DNA from: Gordonia jinghuaiqii
GTDB lineage: Bacteria; Actinomycetota; Actinomycetes; Mycobacteriales; Mycobacteriaceae
Assembly: GCF_014041935.1 (NCBI RefSeq)
Contig: NZ_CP059491.1
Coordinates: forward strand, 3,100,001 to 3,164,000
DNA: 64,000 nt
Direction of reading: 5' to 3'
The notes beneath the pieces are model-generated. The model was not told where the DNA came from. It was given only the letters and a program-made list of their open reading frames with translations, and did not search any database. Of this stretch, positions 46,141-54,359 are shown piece after piece. How positions within the stretch are numbered: position 1 is the stretch's first letter; each line of letters begins with the position of its first letter. A program made the translations under genes and the position numbers.

Positions 46141-46764
46141 TCAATTCGTCCCGAGCGTTTCCACGACGACCTGCGCAACCGCCTTCATCGTCGTCCTCCG
46201 GTCCATCGCCGCACGCTGAATCCATTTGAAGGCCTCCGGCTCCGAGAGCGCCTGCTTCTCCATGAGCAACCCCTTGGCGCGCTCGACGAGTTTGCGCGTC
46301 TCGAGGCGCTCGTTCATCGACACCACCTCGCCCTCGAGCTGCTTGAGCTCCTGATAGCGACTGACGGCCACCTCGATCGCCGGCACCAGATCGGCCTTGG
46401 TGAACGGTTTGACCAGGTAGGCCATCGCCCCGGCGTCACGCGCCTTGTCGATGAAATCCCGCTGGCTGAACGCGGTCAGCATCACCACCGGCGCCAGCCG
46501 CTTCTCGGCGATCTCGGTCGCGGCGTCGATGCCATCGCGAACCGGCATCTTGATGTCCATGATCACCAGGTCCGGCGCGAGCGACTCGGTCAGCTCGACG
46601 GCGATCTGCCCGTTGGGCGCCTCCCCCACGACGTCGTACCCCTCTTCGCGGAGCATCTCGATGAGGTCCATGCGGATCAACGAGTCGTCCTCGGCCACCA
46701 GCACCCGATGTGTCTTCGTGGTCTCACCCGCCGTAGTTGTGGCACTGTCGGTCACCGTCACCAT
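46141..46764 (-). CDS. pdtaR: ANTAR-domain response regulator PdtaR
   Basis: 207-residue two-component response regulator that acts on RNA. Receiver domain: VLVAEDDSLIRMDL, phosphoacceptor in VIMDIKMPVRDG, MLTAFSQRD and the conserved Lys in YLVKPFTKADL. The C-terminal ANTAR domain (ERAKGLLMEKQALSEPEAFKW... ) binds paired hairpins in nascent mRNA to block termination. It matches Rv1626 (PdtaR) of M. tuberculosis in layout and in its place upstream of polA. GGAGGAGGGG precedes ATG 46764. The partner kinase PdtaS is not here. Confidence 0.93.
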   Translation of the reverse strand: MVTVTDSATTTAGETTKTHRVLVAEDDSLIRMDLIEMLREEGYDVVGEAPNGQIAVELTESLAPDLVIMDIKMPVRDGIDAATEIAEKRLAPVVMLTAFSQRDFIDKARDAGAMAYLVKPFTKADLVPAIEVAVSRYQELKQLEGEVVSMNERLETRKLVERAKGLLMEKQALSEPEAFKWIQRAAMDRRTTMKAVAQVVVETLGTN

Positions 46765-46878
46765 CCCCTCCTCCACGACCCCGCACACTATGTCTCGGTT
46801 GATCCGAAGAGTACCGGTTGGCAGGCGCATCGGCCGATCATCTAGAGTTGGCTCCTGCACGGGGCAACCCGAGCACTG

Positions 46879-46955
46879 GCCCCCGTAGCCCAATTGGCAG
46901 AGGCAACGGATTCAAAACCCGTCCAGTGTCAGTTCGAGTCTGACCGGGGGCACCA
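46879..46955 (+). tRNA. tRNA-Leu(CAA), short variable loop
   Basis: A full cloverleaf with encoded CCA: acceptor stem GCCCCCG/CGGGGGC, D-arm with TTGGCAGA, anticodon loop TTCAAAA with anticodon CAA at 46913-46915, T-arm GTCAG-TTCGAGT-CTGAC and discriminator A. The anticodon reads UUG (leucine). Odd points: the variable loop is only about five bases (CCAGT) although bacterial leucine tRNAs normally have a long arm, and the last pair of the anticodon stem is A-C. Confidence 0.85.
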
Positions 46956-47286
46956 AAACACGCAGGTCGCAGGTTTGCTTAGACCGCTGAAAGCGACGAT
47001 ATCCAGCCGATACGCAGTGGGTACGCAGAGTCTCGGCAAGCAACGCTTCCGAGGCGAACAGATGAGCGATTCAGCGAGCGGCAATACCTCGCGGCGACTA
47101 CCCTGCGCGGGCCGGAAACGTCCGGGAAATCACCGCACAGCACGTGGTAGGTAGACAACAGAGGCGACGTCGTCACGCTGCGGCTCAACTCTTTTCGTCA
47201 CCAACGACGAGACCGTACCCCAATCGCACACTCGGGACGTAGGGCCTCTGAGCCCCCCAAGGGCAGGTCGGCAACACCTGTACCTC
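46956..47286. other. Region downstream of tRNA-Leu without a recognisable gene
   Basis: 331 bases between the tRNA and the hydrolase gene. It contains the direct repeat TACGCAGtgggTACGCAG near 47018-47035 and short open frames with no known product. Sequence after a tRNA 3' end is a usual integration site, but no repeat of the tRNA end and no integrase were found. Confidence 0.35.
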
Positions 47287-48219
47287 TCACGCCTGTCGAG
47301 ACCTGACGGGCACGGTCTCAACCAAGAACTTGAGTTGGTCGGTGACCACGCCGGGAAAGGCGGGCTCGACGTAGGGATCGAAGTGGCCGCATTCATAACG
47401 CAGCAGCGTCGACTCGGGGATGGCGCGGGCGACCTTCACTGCCGCCGCGGCCGGCGCGATATTATCCGACAACGCCACCTGGATCAGCACCGGGCAGCAG
47501 ATCTTTCGGGCAGTTCGAGCAGGAGAGTAAAGCCCGATCTTCACCAGGATCCGCGCGGCCACGGTCTCCGGGTAATCCCCACGCCGAATGCTCGAGTCTG
47601 CAATCAGCCGCTCGAACGCGGCCAGCGCGCCCGGGGCAGCGAGGGCTGCCACGGCGTTTTCGGGCCCGACCGCCGCGACGTATCGAGGCGGTCGCCGAAG
47701 GAAGGATCCGACGAGGTCGGCCAGACCTACCGGCGCCAGTCGCAGAACTTGCCGCAGACCCGTGGCGCGCACCGCCGCCGGCCCACTGACGTGGGGAACC
47801 TGAGTGATGACCGCCGCCAATCGCTCACCATGGCCGGCCAACGTCAACACATGACCTCCGGCAAACGACGTGCCCCAAGCAACGACACGTTCGGCATCGG
47901 CGAACTGCAGGGAACGGGCAAACCTGATGGCGGCTCGCCAGTCGTCGAGTTGCGATCGGACATCAAGCAATTGGCGTGGCTCACCCTCGCTGTCGCCGAA
48001 ATAGCGGTAGTCGAACAAGACCACGGCGTATCCCGCGGTCGCGAAATGTTCCGCGTAGGCCGGCAACCGAAGCCCCCGCGTCGCGGCGAAGCCATGAGCC
48101 ATGACGACCACCGGCACCGGGCCCAGCGGTGCGCTCGGTCGATACACCGTCGCGGCGCACCTGACCCCGTCGCTCGAGAAGAACTCTTCAGTCTGGGTGT
48201 ACTGGTTGCCGCTCGACAC
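47287..48219 (-). CDS. Alpha/beta hydrolase, esterase/dienelactone-hydrolase-like
   Basis: 310-residue cytoplasmic hydrolase. VVVMAHGFAATRGLRLPAYA gives the oxyanion turn, WGTSFAGGH the nucleophile Ser, SDNIAP the acid and CGHFDPY the His. The 80-residue cap between them is helical. This looks like the family of bacterial carboxylesterases and acyl hydrolases with broad substrates. GTG 48219 has AGGGGG before it and lies downstream of the twin operators, so I chose it over the far upstream codon at 48378. It is divergent from a TetR regulator that probably controls it. Confidence 0.83.
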   Translation of the reverse strand: MSSGNQYTQTEEFFSSDGVRCAATVYRPSAPLGPVPVVVMAHGFAATRGLRLPAYAEHFATAGYAVVLFDYRYFGDSEGEPRQLLDVRSQLDDWRAAIRFARSLQFADAERVVAWGTSFAGGHVLTLAGHGERLAAVITQVPHVSGPAAVRATGLRQVLRLAPVGLADLVGSFLRRPPRYVAAVGPENAVAALAAPGALAAFERLIADSSIRRGDYPETVAARILVKIGLYSPARTARKICCPVLIQVALSDNIAPAAAAVKVARAIPESTLLRYECGHFDPYVEPAFPGVVTDQLKFLVETVPVRSRQA

Positions 48220-48235
48220 GGTCGCCCCCTGTTTT

Positions 48236-48252
48236 CTTGATTGATATTCAAG
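48236..48252. promoter_or_regulatory. Inverted repeat CTTGA-N7-TCAAG, copy 1
   Basis: Perfect five-base half-sites around seven bases (TTGATAT), 17 bases upstream of the hydrolase start. The same half-sites with the same spacing recur at 48267-48283, 31 bases away. Two equal operators in the gap between a TetR gene and the divergent hydrolase point to cooperative binding of the TetR protein. Confidence 0.65.
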
Positions 48253-48266
48253 GAATGTAGCGCCTT

Positions 48267-48283
48267 CTTGAACGCAGATCAAG
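48267..48283. promoter_or_regulatory. Inverted repeat CTTGA-N7-TCAAG, copy 2
   Basis: Second copy of the CTTGA / TCAAG half-sites around seven bases (ACGCAGA), 12 bases upstream of the tetR start. Centre-to-centre distance from copy 1 is 31 bases, close to three helical turns, so both would face the same side of DNA. Confidence 0.65.
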
Positions 48284-48295
48284 TAAAGTGGTGTT

Positions 48296-48826
48296 ATGCC
48301 CGCCAATCGTCGTCCACGAGCACGGGCAGAAAAGCGCGACGAGATCGTCACCTCCGCTCGCCGACTCTTTGTCGACAACGGCTACGACGACACGACGCTG
48401 AGCAAGATCGCCGCCGATGCCCGAGTCACCGCGAACACCGTCTACTGGTACTTCCCCGACAAGGACCATCTACTGGTGGCCGTCCTGGAAGAACTGCTCA
48501 TCGAGGCATTGGCGCGCTACGAACCGATGGCGCAGCGTCCGCTGGCGGACAAGATCATGTTCGTGCTCGAAGAGTTGTCCGCAATGCGCAACCTTGTCGA
48601 CACAGTCCATTCGCGCCGCGCCGCCTCGCCAATAATAGATCGATGGCACAGCAACTTCCACGCGATGGCAGATGCACTCACCCGCGCCGATCTCCCGCCC
48701 GATGATGCGCAACCGGCGAGCCACATCATCGCGTTCGTGGTCGAAGGTCTACTCACACATCCCGGCGACGAAGCAGAGCAACGGGCAATCATCGACCTAC
48801 TCGTCGACCGCATCACCCAGCGCTGA
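48296..48826 (+). CDS. TetR family transcriptional regulator
   Basis: 176-residue repressor. The DNA-binding domain (RDEIVTSARRLFVDNGYDDT, then LSKIAADARVTANTVYWYFP) is textbook TetR; the C-terminal ligand domain is short and ends with EQRAIIDLLVDRITQR. Divergent from the hydrolase gene across the twin operators. The ligand is likely a substrate or product of the hydrolase, but this is inference. Confidence 0.88.
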   Translation: MPANRRPRARAEKRDEIVTSARRLFVDNGYDDTTLSKIAADARVTANTVYWYFPDKDHLLVAVLEELLIEALARYEPMAQRPLADKIMFVLEELSAMRNLVDTVHSRRAASPIIDRWHSNFHAMADALTRADLPPDDAQPASHIIAFVVEGLLTHPGDEAEQRAIIDLLVDRITQR

Positions 48827-48827
48827 T

Positions 48828-49113
48828 CGCCGGGCTCGGGCCCTTCGACGCGGAGGATCCTCCCGGGTATGTCGTAGCGCTCTACGACCTGTACCCGCGG
48901 ACCCCGACCTGGGCGCAGGCCGCGATCGTTCATTCCGCCGCCGCAGACGAACCCGCCGCGGTCCACCAACGACGCAAAACCGCCCTTGCCGCCGCTGCCC
49001 GGCGCGCTTTTCTGCACACCGTGACCGGCTCCTTGCCCCGACCGCGACCGTGGCCCGCGACGGGACCTCCATGGTGGCCGGGCGCCATCGGTCCGGTCGA
49101 CGCCTGTCGACGA
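48828..49113 (+). pseudogene. Coding-like fragment without start, unknown family
   Basis: Right after the tetR stop another frame reads on for about 95 codons with strongly GC-rich third positions and protein-like composition: GLGPFDAEDPPGYVVALYDL, then PRTPTWAQAAIVHSAAADE, then QRRKTALAAAARRAFLHTV. It has no start codon near its beginning and is cut by the sdhB-like fragment at 49114. I do not recognise it. It is probably the remains of a gene lost when this segment was rearranged. Confidence 0.4.
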
Positions 49114-49258
49114 CCACCTTCGAAAGAGCTTGTTACCCAACAACACCAGCGGGTCGTACTTGCGATCGACCACCCTCTCTTTCATCGGGATCAGCGCGTT
49201 GTCGGTGATCTTGATGTTCGGGCACACGTCGGTGCAGCACTTGGTGATGGTGCATTCG
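49114..49258 (-). pseudogene. Second, broken copy of the sdhB 3' end
   Basis: About 46 codons encode ECTITKCCTDVCPNIKITDN, then ALIPMKERVVDRKYDPLVLL, then GNKLFRR, matching the last residues of the intact sdhB at 51578-51722 at about nine in ten bases by hand count. One codon is missing (CPNIK against CPENIK) and the stop TAG has become TGG. It stands alone, about 2.3 kb from the real gene, in the same orientation. Confidence 0.85.
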
Positions 49259-50204
49259 CGACGGCAGACTGACTGAATGCCCTCCGGTACGCGGTGGGCG
49301 TGGTACCAACCGCCTCTCGGAACCGCGCGCGTAGGTTGGTGGCGCTGCCGAGGCCACACCGACTGGCCACCTGTTCAACGGTGTGGTCGGTCTTCTCGAG
49401 AAGTTCCCTGGCTCGGTTGACACGCGCAGCCAACAGCCACCGGTGTGGACTGACTCCGGTCTCCGCGCGCCAGAGGCGGGTGAGGGTCCGACTTGAGACC
49501 CCGGCATGCTGCGCCAGACTGTCGAGGGTCAGCGGTTCGCCGAGACGACTCGCCGCCCACTCCCTGGTTGCGGCCAGAGTTGTCGCACTGGGGTCGGGAA
49601 GCGGTCTGGTGATGTACTGAGCCTGACCTCCGTCGCGATGCGGCGCTGCCACGAGTTCACGGGCGATGGTGTTGGCGACATGCGCACCAAGATCGTTGCG
49701 CACCATATGCATACATAAATCTATCCCGGCGGTGACGCCCGCGGAGGTGAGTATCGGGGTGTCATCGATGTAGAGCACCTCGCGGTCTACGGTGATTCCG
49801 GGAAACAGCTCCTCGAGCTCGTCAGCGCTGGCCCAGTGTGTGGTGACGGTGCGACCGTCCAGCAGACCAGCGGCAGCCAGTGCGAACGCTCCGGTACAGA
49901 TGGACGCAATCCTGGCCCCCCGACGTGCCGCTCTGTTCAATGCCTCCGACACTGCCGCCGGCGGTGGCAGCCGATAGTCGCGGTAACCCGGAATGATTAT
50001 TGTCCCAGCGTGATCGAGCTCCTCCAGGCCCGCCGTCACACCGATCGTGAAACCCGTGCTCGTCCTGACCGCCCCTGGCGTAATGCCGCAAATACTCAAG
50101 GCGTAGGGCGTATCCGGGCGTGGGTTGAAGATCTGCGTCGGAATTCCGAGATCGATGGGCAACACCGACTCAAGTGCCAACACGGTCACCCGATGAACAT
50201 TCAT
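49191..50204 (-). CDS. GlxA-type AraC family regulator (DJ-1/PfpI plus HTH)
   Basis: 337-residue regulator. The N-terminal DJ-1/PfpI-like domain (VTVLALESVLPIDLGIPTQIF, IASICTGAFALAAAGLLDG with the elbow Cys) senses a ligand; the C-terminal AraC domain has two helix-turn-helix units (LDSLAQHAGVSSRTLTRLW and EQVASRCGLGSATNLRARF). The family ends soon after TTPTAYRRAF; here the frame continues ~25 residues into the sdhB-like fragment in another frame, so its natural stop was probably lost at that junction. Divergent from the HD-domain gene, its likely target. Confidence 0.85.
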   Translation of the reverse strand: MNVHRVTVLALESVLPIDLGIPTQIFNPRPDTPYALSICGITPGAVRTSTGFTIGVTAGLEELDHAGTIIIPGYRDYRLPPPAAVSEALNRAARRGARIASICTGAFALAAAGLLDGRTVTTHWASADELEELFPGITVDREVLYIDDTPILTSAGVTAGIDLCMHMVRNDLGAHVANTIARELVAAPHRDGGQAQYITRPLPDPSATTLAATREWAASRLGEPLTLDSLAQHAGVSSRTLTRLWRAETGVSPHRWLLAARVNRARELLEKTDHTVEQVASRCGLGSATNLRARFREAVGTTPTAYRRAFSQSAVANAPSPSAAPTCARTSRSPTTR

Positions 50205-50394
50205 GGCCCATATATTACGACCATGGTCTTACCGGCCACTGGCGAACGGCGCGCGCTCGGCGCACAGTCGGAGGGTCACACAGAACGAAAAGGGCGCCAG
50301 TGAGCCCACGCGTCGACGCGCTGCGCGGCCGGCCAGATGCCCTGGACGCGCCAAAGCGACATCGCCCCCTCCACCGACAGCGAAGGACCCCCGC

Positions 50395-51096
50395 ATGACC
50401 GAGTCATCCACCACTGCGACCGACGCTCTTGACCCAACCGAATGGAACCTTCCGGATTCCGAAATATGCTCAGCAGCACTCCATTTGGTGAACACCACTT
50501 CTTCTTCACCCCTCTCCAACCACTGCGTCCGGAGCTATGTGTTCGGACGCGAGATCGCCGCTGCGTGGGGTTTACAGGGCGGCGTCGATTACGACGATGA
50601 AACGCTCTACCTCGCATGTCTCCTGCACGACCTCGGTCTCACCGACTATGGAAGCGGGGATCAACGATTCGAGATCGAAGGCGCCGACGCCGCAGCACGG
50701 TTCTTACGCGAACACGGCGGCGTTGACGATCAGGTGATCACCACGATCTGGCAGTCCATCGCACTCCACAGCAGCCTTGGTCTGGGACACCGCTTTGGCA
50801 CCGTACAGGCGATCTCGACCGCGGGGATCTCCTTCGACGTCGACGGAATGGGCATGGAAAACCACTCACCAGATTTCATCGAACGCGTCACCACCACCTG
50901 GCCCCGTCACGGTCTGGGCCACGCACTCGGGGACGCAATAGCCCGCGATATCCGGGAACACCCGCACAACCCGATGAAAGCGCCACCGTTCACCTTGCCC
51001 GGCCACCTCAACGAGGCGCTCAACGGAGCACCTGCCATCGTGTTCGCCGACGTCGTCGCCAACGCAGCCTGGGGCGACCGATCCGAGGACAAGTAG
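50395..51096 (+). CDS. HD-domain hydrolase, cyanamide-hydratase-like
   Basis: 233-residue metal-dependent HD protein. Metal ligands are visible in NHCVRSYVFG (His), LLHDLGLTDYG (His-Asp) and SIALHSSLGLG. The order SxxNHCxRSY, YLACLLHDLGLT, FEIEGADAAARFL is that of the fungal cyanamide hydratase-like HD family. Such proteins hydrate cyanamide or hydrolyse small nitriles and isonitriles; function here is not proven. ATG 50395 has GAAGGA upstream. Pairing with a GlxA regulator recurs in actinobacteria. Confidence 0.8.
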   Translation: MTESSTTATDALDPTEWNLPDSEICSAALHLVNTTSSSPLSNHCVRSYVFGREIAAAWGLQGGVDYDDETLYLACLLHDLGLTDYGSGDQRFEIEGADAAARFLREHGGVDDQVITTIWQSIALHSSLGLGHRFGTVQAISTAGISFDVDGMGMENHSPDFIERVTTTWPRHGLGHALGDAIARDIREHPHNPMKAPPFTLPGHLNEALNGAPAIVFADVVANAAWGDRSEDK

Positions 51097-51197
51097 CTGG
51101 CCGCTTTGGGCGCAAGCGAGGTCGGCCGACGACTGGAAGCTGCGGGAAAGCACGACTGCGTCATGCAATACTCGCGACCGAGGGAGCGATCAGAGGC

Positions 51198-51560
51198 GTG
51201 CGGTGGATGTCGTTGCCGGCGACCGAGCGGCACGCTCTCACCGTGCGTGCGCGGACAGGTTGGGTGGCGCTTGCCGGGAACCATGTGTTCATCGAAGCCG
51301 GTGGCGTCGTGGTTGCCCTCTGTCGTCTCCGGCAAGGCGGTCTGCTGGTCCGGCCCGGACAGCGGGTACGGGTCGGTGACGTGCTCGGTCACTGCGGTAA
51401 TTCAGGCAACAGCACGGAGCCGCACGTCCATGTGCGGGCGATCGACAACCGCGACGTGGAGCGCGCCTCCGCGGTGCCTCTGACGTTCAGCGGTTCGTTG
51501 CCACGTAACGGGGGAGGTCGTCGACGTCAGCGAGTGGTGACGTCACATCCAGGACCCGGC
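51198..51560 (+). pseudogene. M23 peptidase remnant (C-terminal half)
   Basis: The frame encodes only the second half of an M23/LytM endopeptidase: GNHVFIEAGGVVVALCRLRQ, then VRPGQRVRVGDVLGHCGNSG, then NSTEPHVHVRAID, with the HxH zinc motif. The first half with the HxxxD ligands is absent, and no proper end is seen: the frame continues into the antisense of sdhB. A broken cell-wall peptidase gene cut by the same rearrangement that copied the sdhB end. Confidence 0.65.
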
Positions 51561-51577
51561 GTCACCACTCGGACCCC

Positions 51578-52324
51578 CTACCTTCGAAAGAGCTTGTTAC
51601 CCAACCACACCAGCGGATCGTACTTGCGATCGACCACCCGCTCCTTCATCGGGATGAGCGCGTTGTCGGTGATCTTGATGTTCTCGGGACACACGTCGGA
51701 ACAGCACTTGGTGATGTTGCACAGCCCCAGGCCGTGCTCGGACTGCGCGGTGTCGGGCCGTTCGGCGACGTCGAGGGGATGCATGTCGAGTTCCGCGATC
51801 CGCATCAGGTAGCGGGGTCCGGCGAAGACCTCCTTGTTCTCCTCGTGATCGCGGACCACGTGGCAGGTGTTCTGGCACAGGAAGCATTCGATGCACTTGC
51901 GGAACTCCTGCGACCGCGCCACGTCGACCTGTTTCATCCGGTACTCCCCCGGCTTCAACCCTTCCGGCGGCGTGAACGACTGGATCTCCCGTGCTTTCGC
52001 GTAGTTGAACGAGACGTCGGTGACCAGATCGCGGATCACGGGGAAGGTACGCATCGGGGTCACCGTGATGACCTCGTCCTCGGTGAAGGTCGACATCCTC
52101 GTCATGCACAACAGTTTCGGGCGGCCGTTGACCTCCGCCGAGCAGGAGCCGCACTTGCCTGCCTTGCAGTTCCAGCGCACGGCCAGGTCGGGGGTCTGGG
52201 TCGCCTGCAGCCGGTGGAGGATGTCGAGCACCACCTCACCGTCGTTGGCGACCACGGTGTAGTCCTTGAGTTCACCGGCGTCGGTGTCGCCGCGCCAGAT
52301 TCGGAACTTCGCGTCGTATCCCAT
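51578..52324 (-). CDS. sdhB: Succinate dehydrogenase iron-sulfur subunit
   Basis: 248 residues carrying electrons from FAD to quinone. Cys groups for the three clusters are visible: CKAGKCGSCSAEVNG...LLC (2Fe-2S), CIECFLCQNTC (4Fe-4S) and CCSDVCPENIK (3Fe-4S with a later Cys). It is the Rv0247c (Sdh1) type. Begins one base after sdhA. Its last 46 codons are the parent of the fragment at 49114-49258. Confidence 0.95.
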   Translation of the reverse strand: MGYDAKFRIWRGDTDAGELKDYTVVANDGEVVLDILHRLQATQTPDLAVRWNCKAGKCGSCSAEVNGRPKLLCMTRMSTFTEDEVITVTPMRTFPVIRDLVTDVSFNYAKAREIQSFTPPEGLKPGEYRMKQVDVARSQEFRKCIECFLCQNTCHVVRDHEENKEVFAGPRYLMRIAELDMHPLDVAERPDTAQSEHGLGLCNITKCCSDVCPENIKITDNALIPMKERVVDRKYDPLVWLGNKLFRR

Positions 52325-52325
52325 G

Positions 52326-54299
52326 TCAGTCCTCCGAATGTCCCTCGGCTCGCTCGCCTCCGGCGCCGGGATGGCCGGCGATCTCGGCTGCGGCGCCGGG
52401 ATGGCCGGCGATCTCGGCTGCGGTGTAGTACTTTTCGACCTCCTGGAACTCGAACAGCTCCATCAGGTCCGGCCGCATCGGGGTCTGCTCCTCCCTGACC
52501 ACCGTCACCTCGGGGACCGGTGAATCGTCGCCCAGATCCGCGGTGCACACCAGCAGGGAGTTGCGCCAGGCCGAATCCATCGACGGATGGTCGTCGCGGG
52601 TATGACCGCCACGGCTCTCCGTCCGCATGAGCGCGGCCTTCGCGACACACTCACAGACCAGCAGCATGTTCCGCAGGTCGATCGCCAGATGCCAGCCGGG
52701 ATTGAACTGCCGGTGCCCCTCCACCTGCATGCCGCCCAGTCGATTTCGCAGGTCGGCGAGAAGGGTGATCGCCTCCTGCATCTCCTCCTCCTTGCGGATG
52801 ATTCCCACGAGGTCGTTCATCGTCTGTTGCAGGTCGGTGTACAGCGTGTAGGGATTCTCCGGCGTGCCGCCGGCGGGTGGATCGAACGGCGCCAGCGCGA
52901 ACGACGCCGCCCGGTCGATGTCGTCGGGTGAGATCCCGGGCCGGGTGTGCAGCGATCCCACATACGACGCCGCACCCAGCCCGGCGCGGCGCCCGAACAC
53001 CAGCAGGTCGGACAATGAGTTGCCGCCCAAACGGTTCGATCCATGCATGCCGCCGGAGCACTCACCCGCCGCGAACAGGCCCGGCACGCGCGACACCCCG
53101 GTGTCCGGATCGACCTCGATCCCGCCCATGACGTAATGGCAGGTGGGACCGACCTCCATGGGCTCTGCGGTGATGTCGACGTCGGCGAGCTCTTTGAACT
53201 GGTGATGCATCGACGGCAGACGACGCATGATCTCCTCGGCGGGCATGCGGGAGGCGATGTCGAGGTAGACACCCCCGTGCTCGGTGCCGCGGCCGGCCTT
53301 GACCTCTTCGTTGATCGCCCGCGCGACCTCGTCGCGTGGCAGCAGGTCGGGTGTCCGACGGGCGCTGTCGTTGTCGGCCAACCACTTGTCGGCCTCGTCC
53401 TCGGTCTCGGCGTACTGGCCCTTGAACACCGGCGGGATGTAATCGAACATGAAGCGCTTGCCCTCGGTGTTCTTCAGGACGCCGCCGTCTCCTCGGACAC
53501 CTTCGGTCACCAGGATCCCTTTGACACTGGGCGGCCACACCATGCCGGTCGGGTGGAACTGGATGAACTCCATGTTGATCAGGCTCGCCCCGGCGCGCAG
53601 CGCGAGAGCGTGCCCGTCACCGGTGTACTCCCACGAGTTGGACGTGACCTTGAACGACTTGCCGATGCCACCGGTCGCAATCACCACCGCCGGGGCCTCG
53701 AACACGACGAAACGGCCGGACTCGCGCCAGTACCCGAACGCCCCGGCGATGGCGTCGCCGTCTTTGAGCAGCTCGGTGATGGTGCATTCGGCGAACACCT
53801 TGATGCGTGACTCGTAGTCGCCGGTGGCGGCGTAGTCCTCCTGCTGCAACGACACGATCTTCTGTTGCATCGTCCGGATCAGTTCCAGACCTGTCCGGTC
53901 GCCGACGTGCGCGAGCCGCGGGTAGGTGTGCCCTCCGAAGTTGCGCTGCGCGATACGTCCGTCGTCGGTTCGATCGAACAGCGCCCCATAGGTTTCCAGT
54001 TCCCAGACCCGGTCCGGCGCTTCTCTGGCGTGGAGTTCCGCCATCCGCCAGTTGTTCAGGAACTTGCCGCCACGCATCGTGTCCTGGAAGTGCGTCTGCC
54101 AGTTGTCCTTCGAGTTGGCGTTACCCATCGACGCCGCGCACCCGCCCTCGGCCATCACCGTGTGGGCCTTACCGAACAGCGACTTGCACACCACCGCCAC
54201 GGAATAGCCCTTCTCGCGCGCCTCGATGACCGCCCGCAAACCGGCACCGCCCGCGCCGATGACGACAACGTCGAATGTGTAGCGTTCCGGCTCGGTCAT
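52326..54299 (-). CDS. sdhA: Succinate dehydrogenase flavoprotein subunit
   Basis: 657-residue flavoprotein of the membrane succinate dehydrogenase (Rv0248c type). FAD site VVVIGAGGAGLRAVIEAREK, covalent-FAD His region GKAHTVMAEGGCAA, substrate motifs MEFIQFHPTG and GMHGSNRLGGNSLSD. The C-terminus contains a perfect 10-residue duplication (EIAGHPGAAA twice). ATG 54299 (MTEPERYTFD) matches mycobacterial starts and has GAGGAG upstream; an ATG eight codons earlier is possible. Confidence 0.95.
   Translation of the reverse strand: MTEPERYTFDVVVIGAGGAGLRAVIEAREKGYSVAVVCKSLFGKAHTVMAEGGCAASMGNANSKDNWQTHFQDTMRGGKFLNNWRMAELHAREAPDRVWELETYGALFDRTDDGRIAQRNFGGHTYPRLAHVGDRTGLELIRTMQQKIVSLQQEDYAATGDYESRIKVFAECTITELLKDGDAIAGAFGYWRESGRFVVFEAPAVVIATGGIGKSFKVTSNSWEYTGDGHALALRAGASLINMEFIQFHPTGMVWPPSVKGILVTEGVRGDGGVLKNTEGKRFMFDYIPPVFKGQYAETEDEADKWLADNDSARRTPDLLPRDEVARAINEEVKAGRGTEHGGVYLDIASRMPAEEIMRRLPSMHHQFKELADVDITAEPMEVGPTCHYVMGGIEVDPDTGVSRVPGLFAAGECSGGMHGSNRLGGNSLSDLLVFGRRAGLGAASYVGSLHTRPGISPDDIDRAASFALAPFDPPAGGTPENPYTLYTDLQQTMNDLVGIIRKEEEMQEAITLLADLRNRLGGMQVEGHRQFNPGWHLAIDLRNMLLVCECVAKAALMRTESRGGHTRDDHPSMDSAWRNSLLVCTADLGDDSPVPEVTVVREEQTPMRPDLMELFEFQEVEKYYTAAEIAGHPGAAAEIAGHPGAGGERAEGHSED
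52361..52420. repeat. Perfect 30-bp tandem duplication inside sdhA
   Basis: A 30-base unit is repeated once exactly, adding ten residues to the disordered SdhA tail just before the stop. Exact identity shows it is recent or kept by slippage. Confidence 0.9.
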
Positions 54300-54359
54300 C
54301 CAGCGCGACTCCTCACGTGACATCAGTTGCGCAACAGGCGTTGCGAACTCAACGAGCGA

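Noticed and set aside
46956..47286. Prophage or ICE attachment site at the tRNA-Leu 3' end
   Set aside because: No copy of the tRNA end, integrase or phage gene was found downstream within the window.
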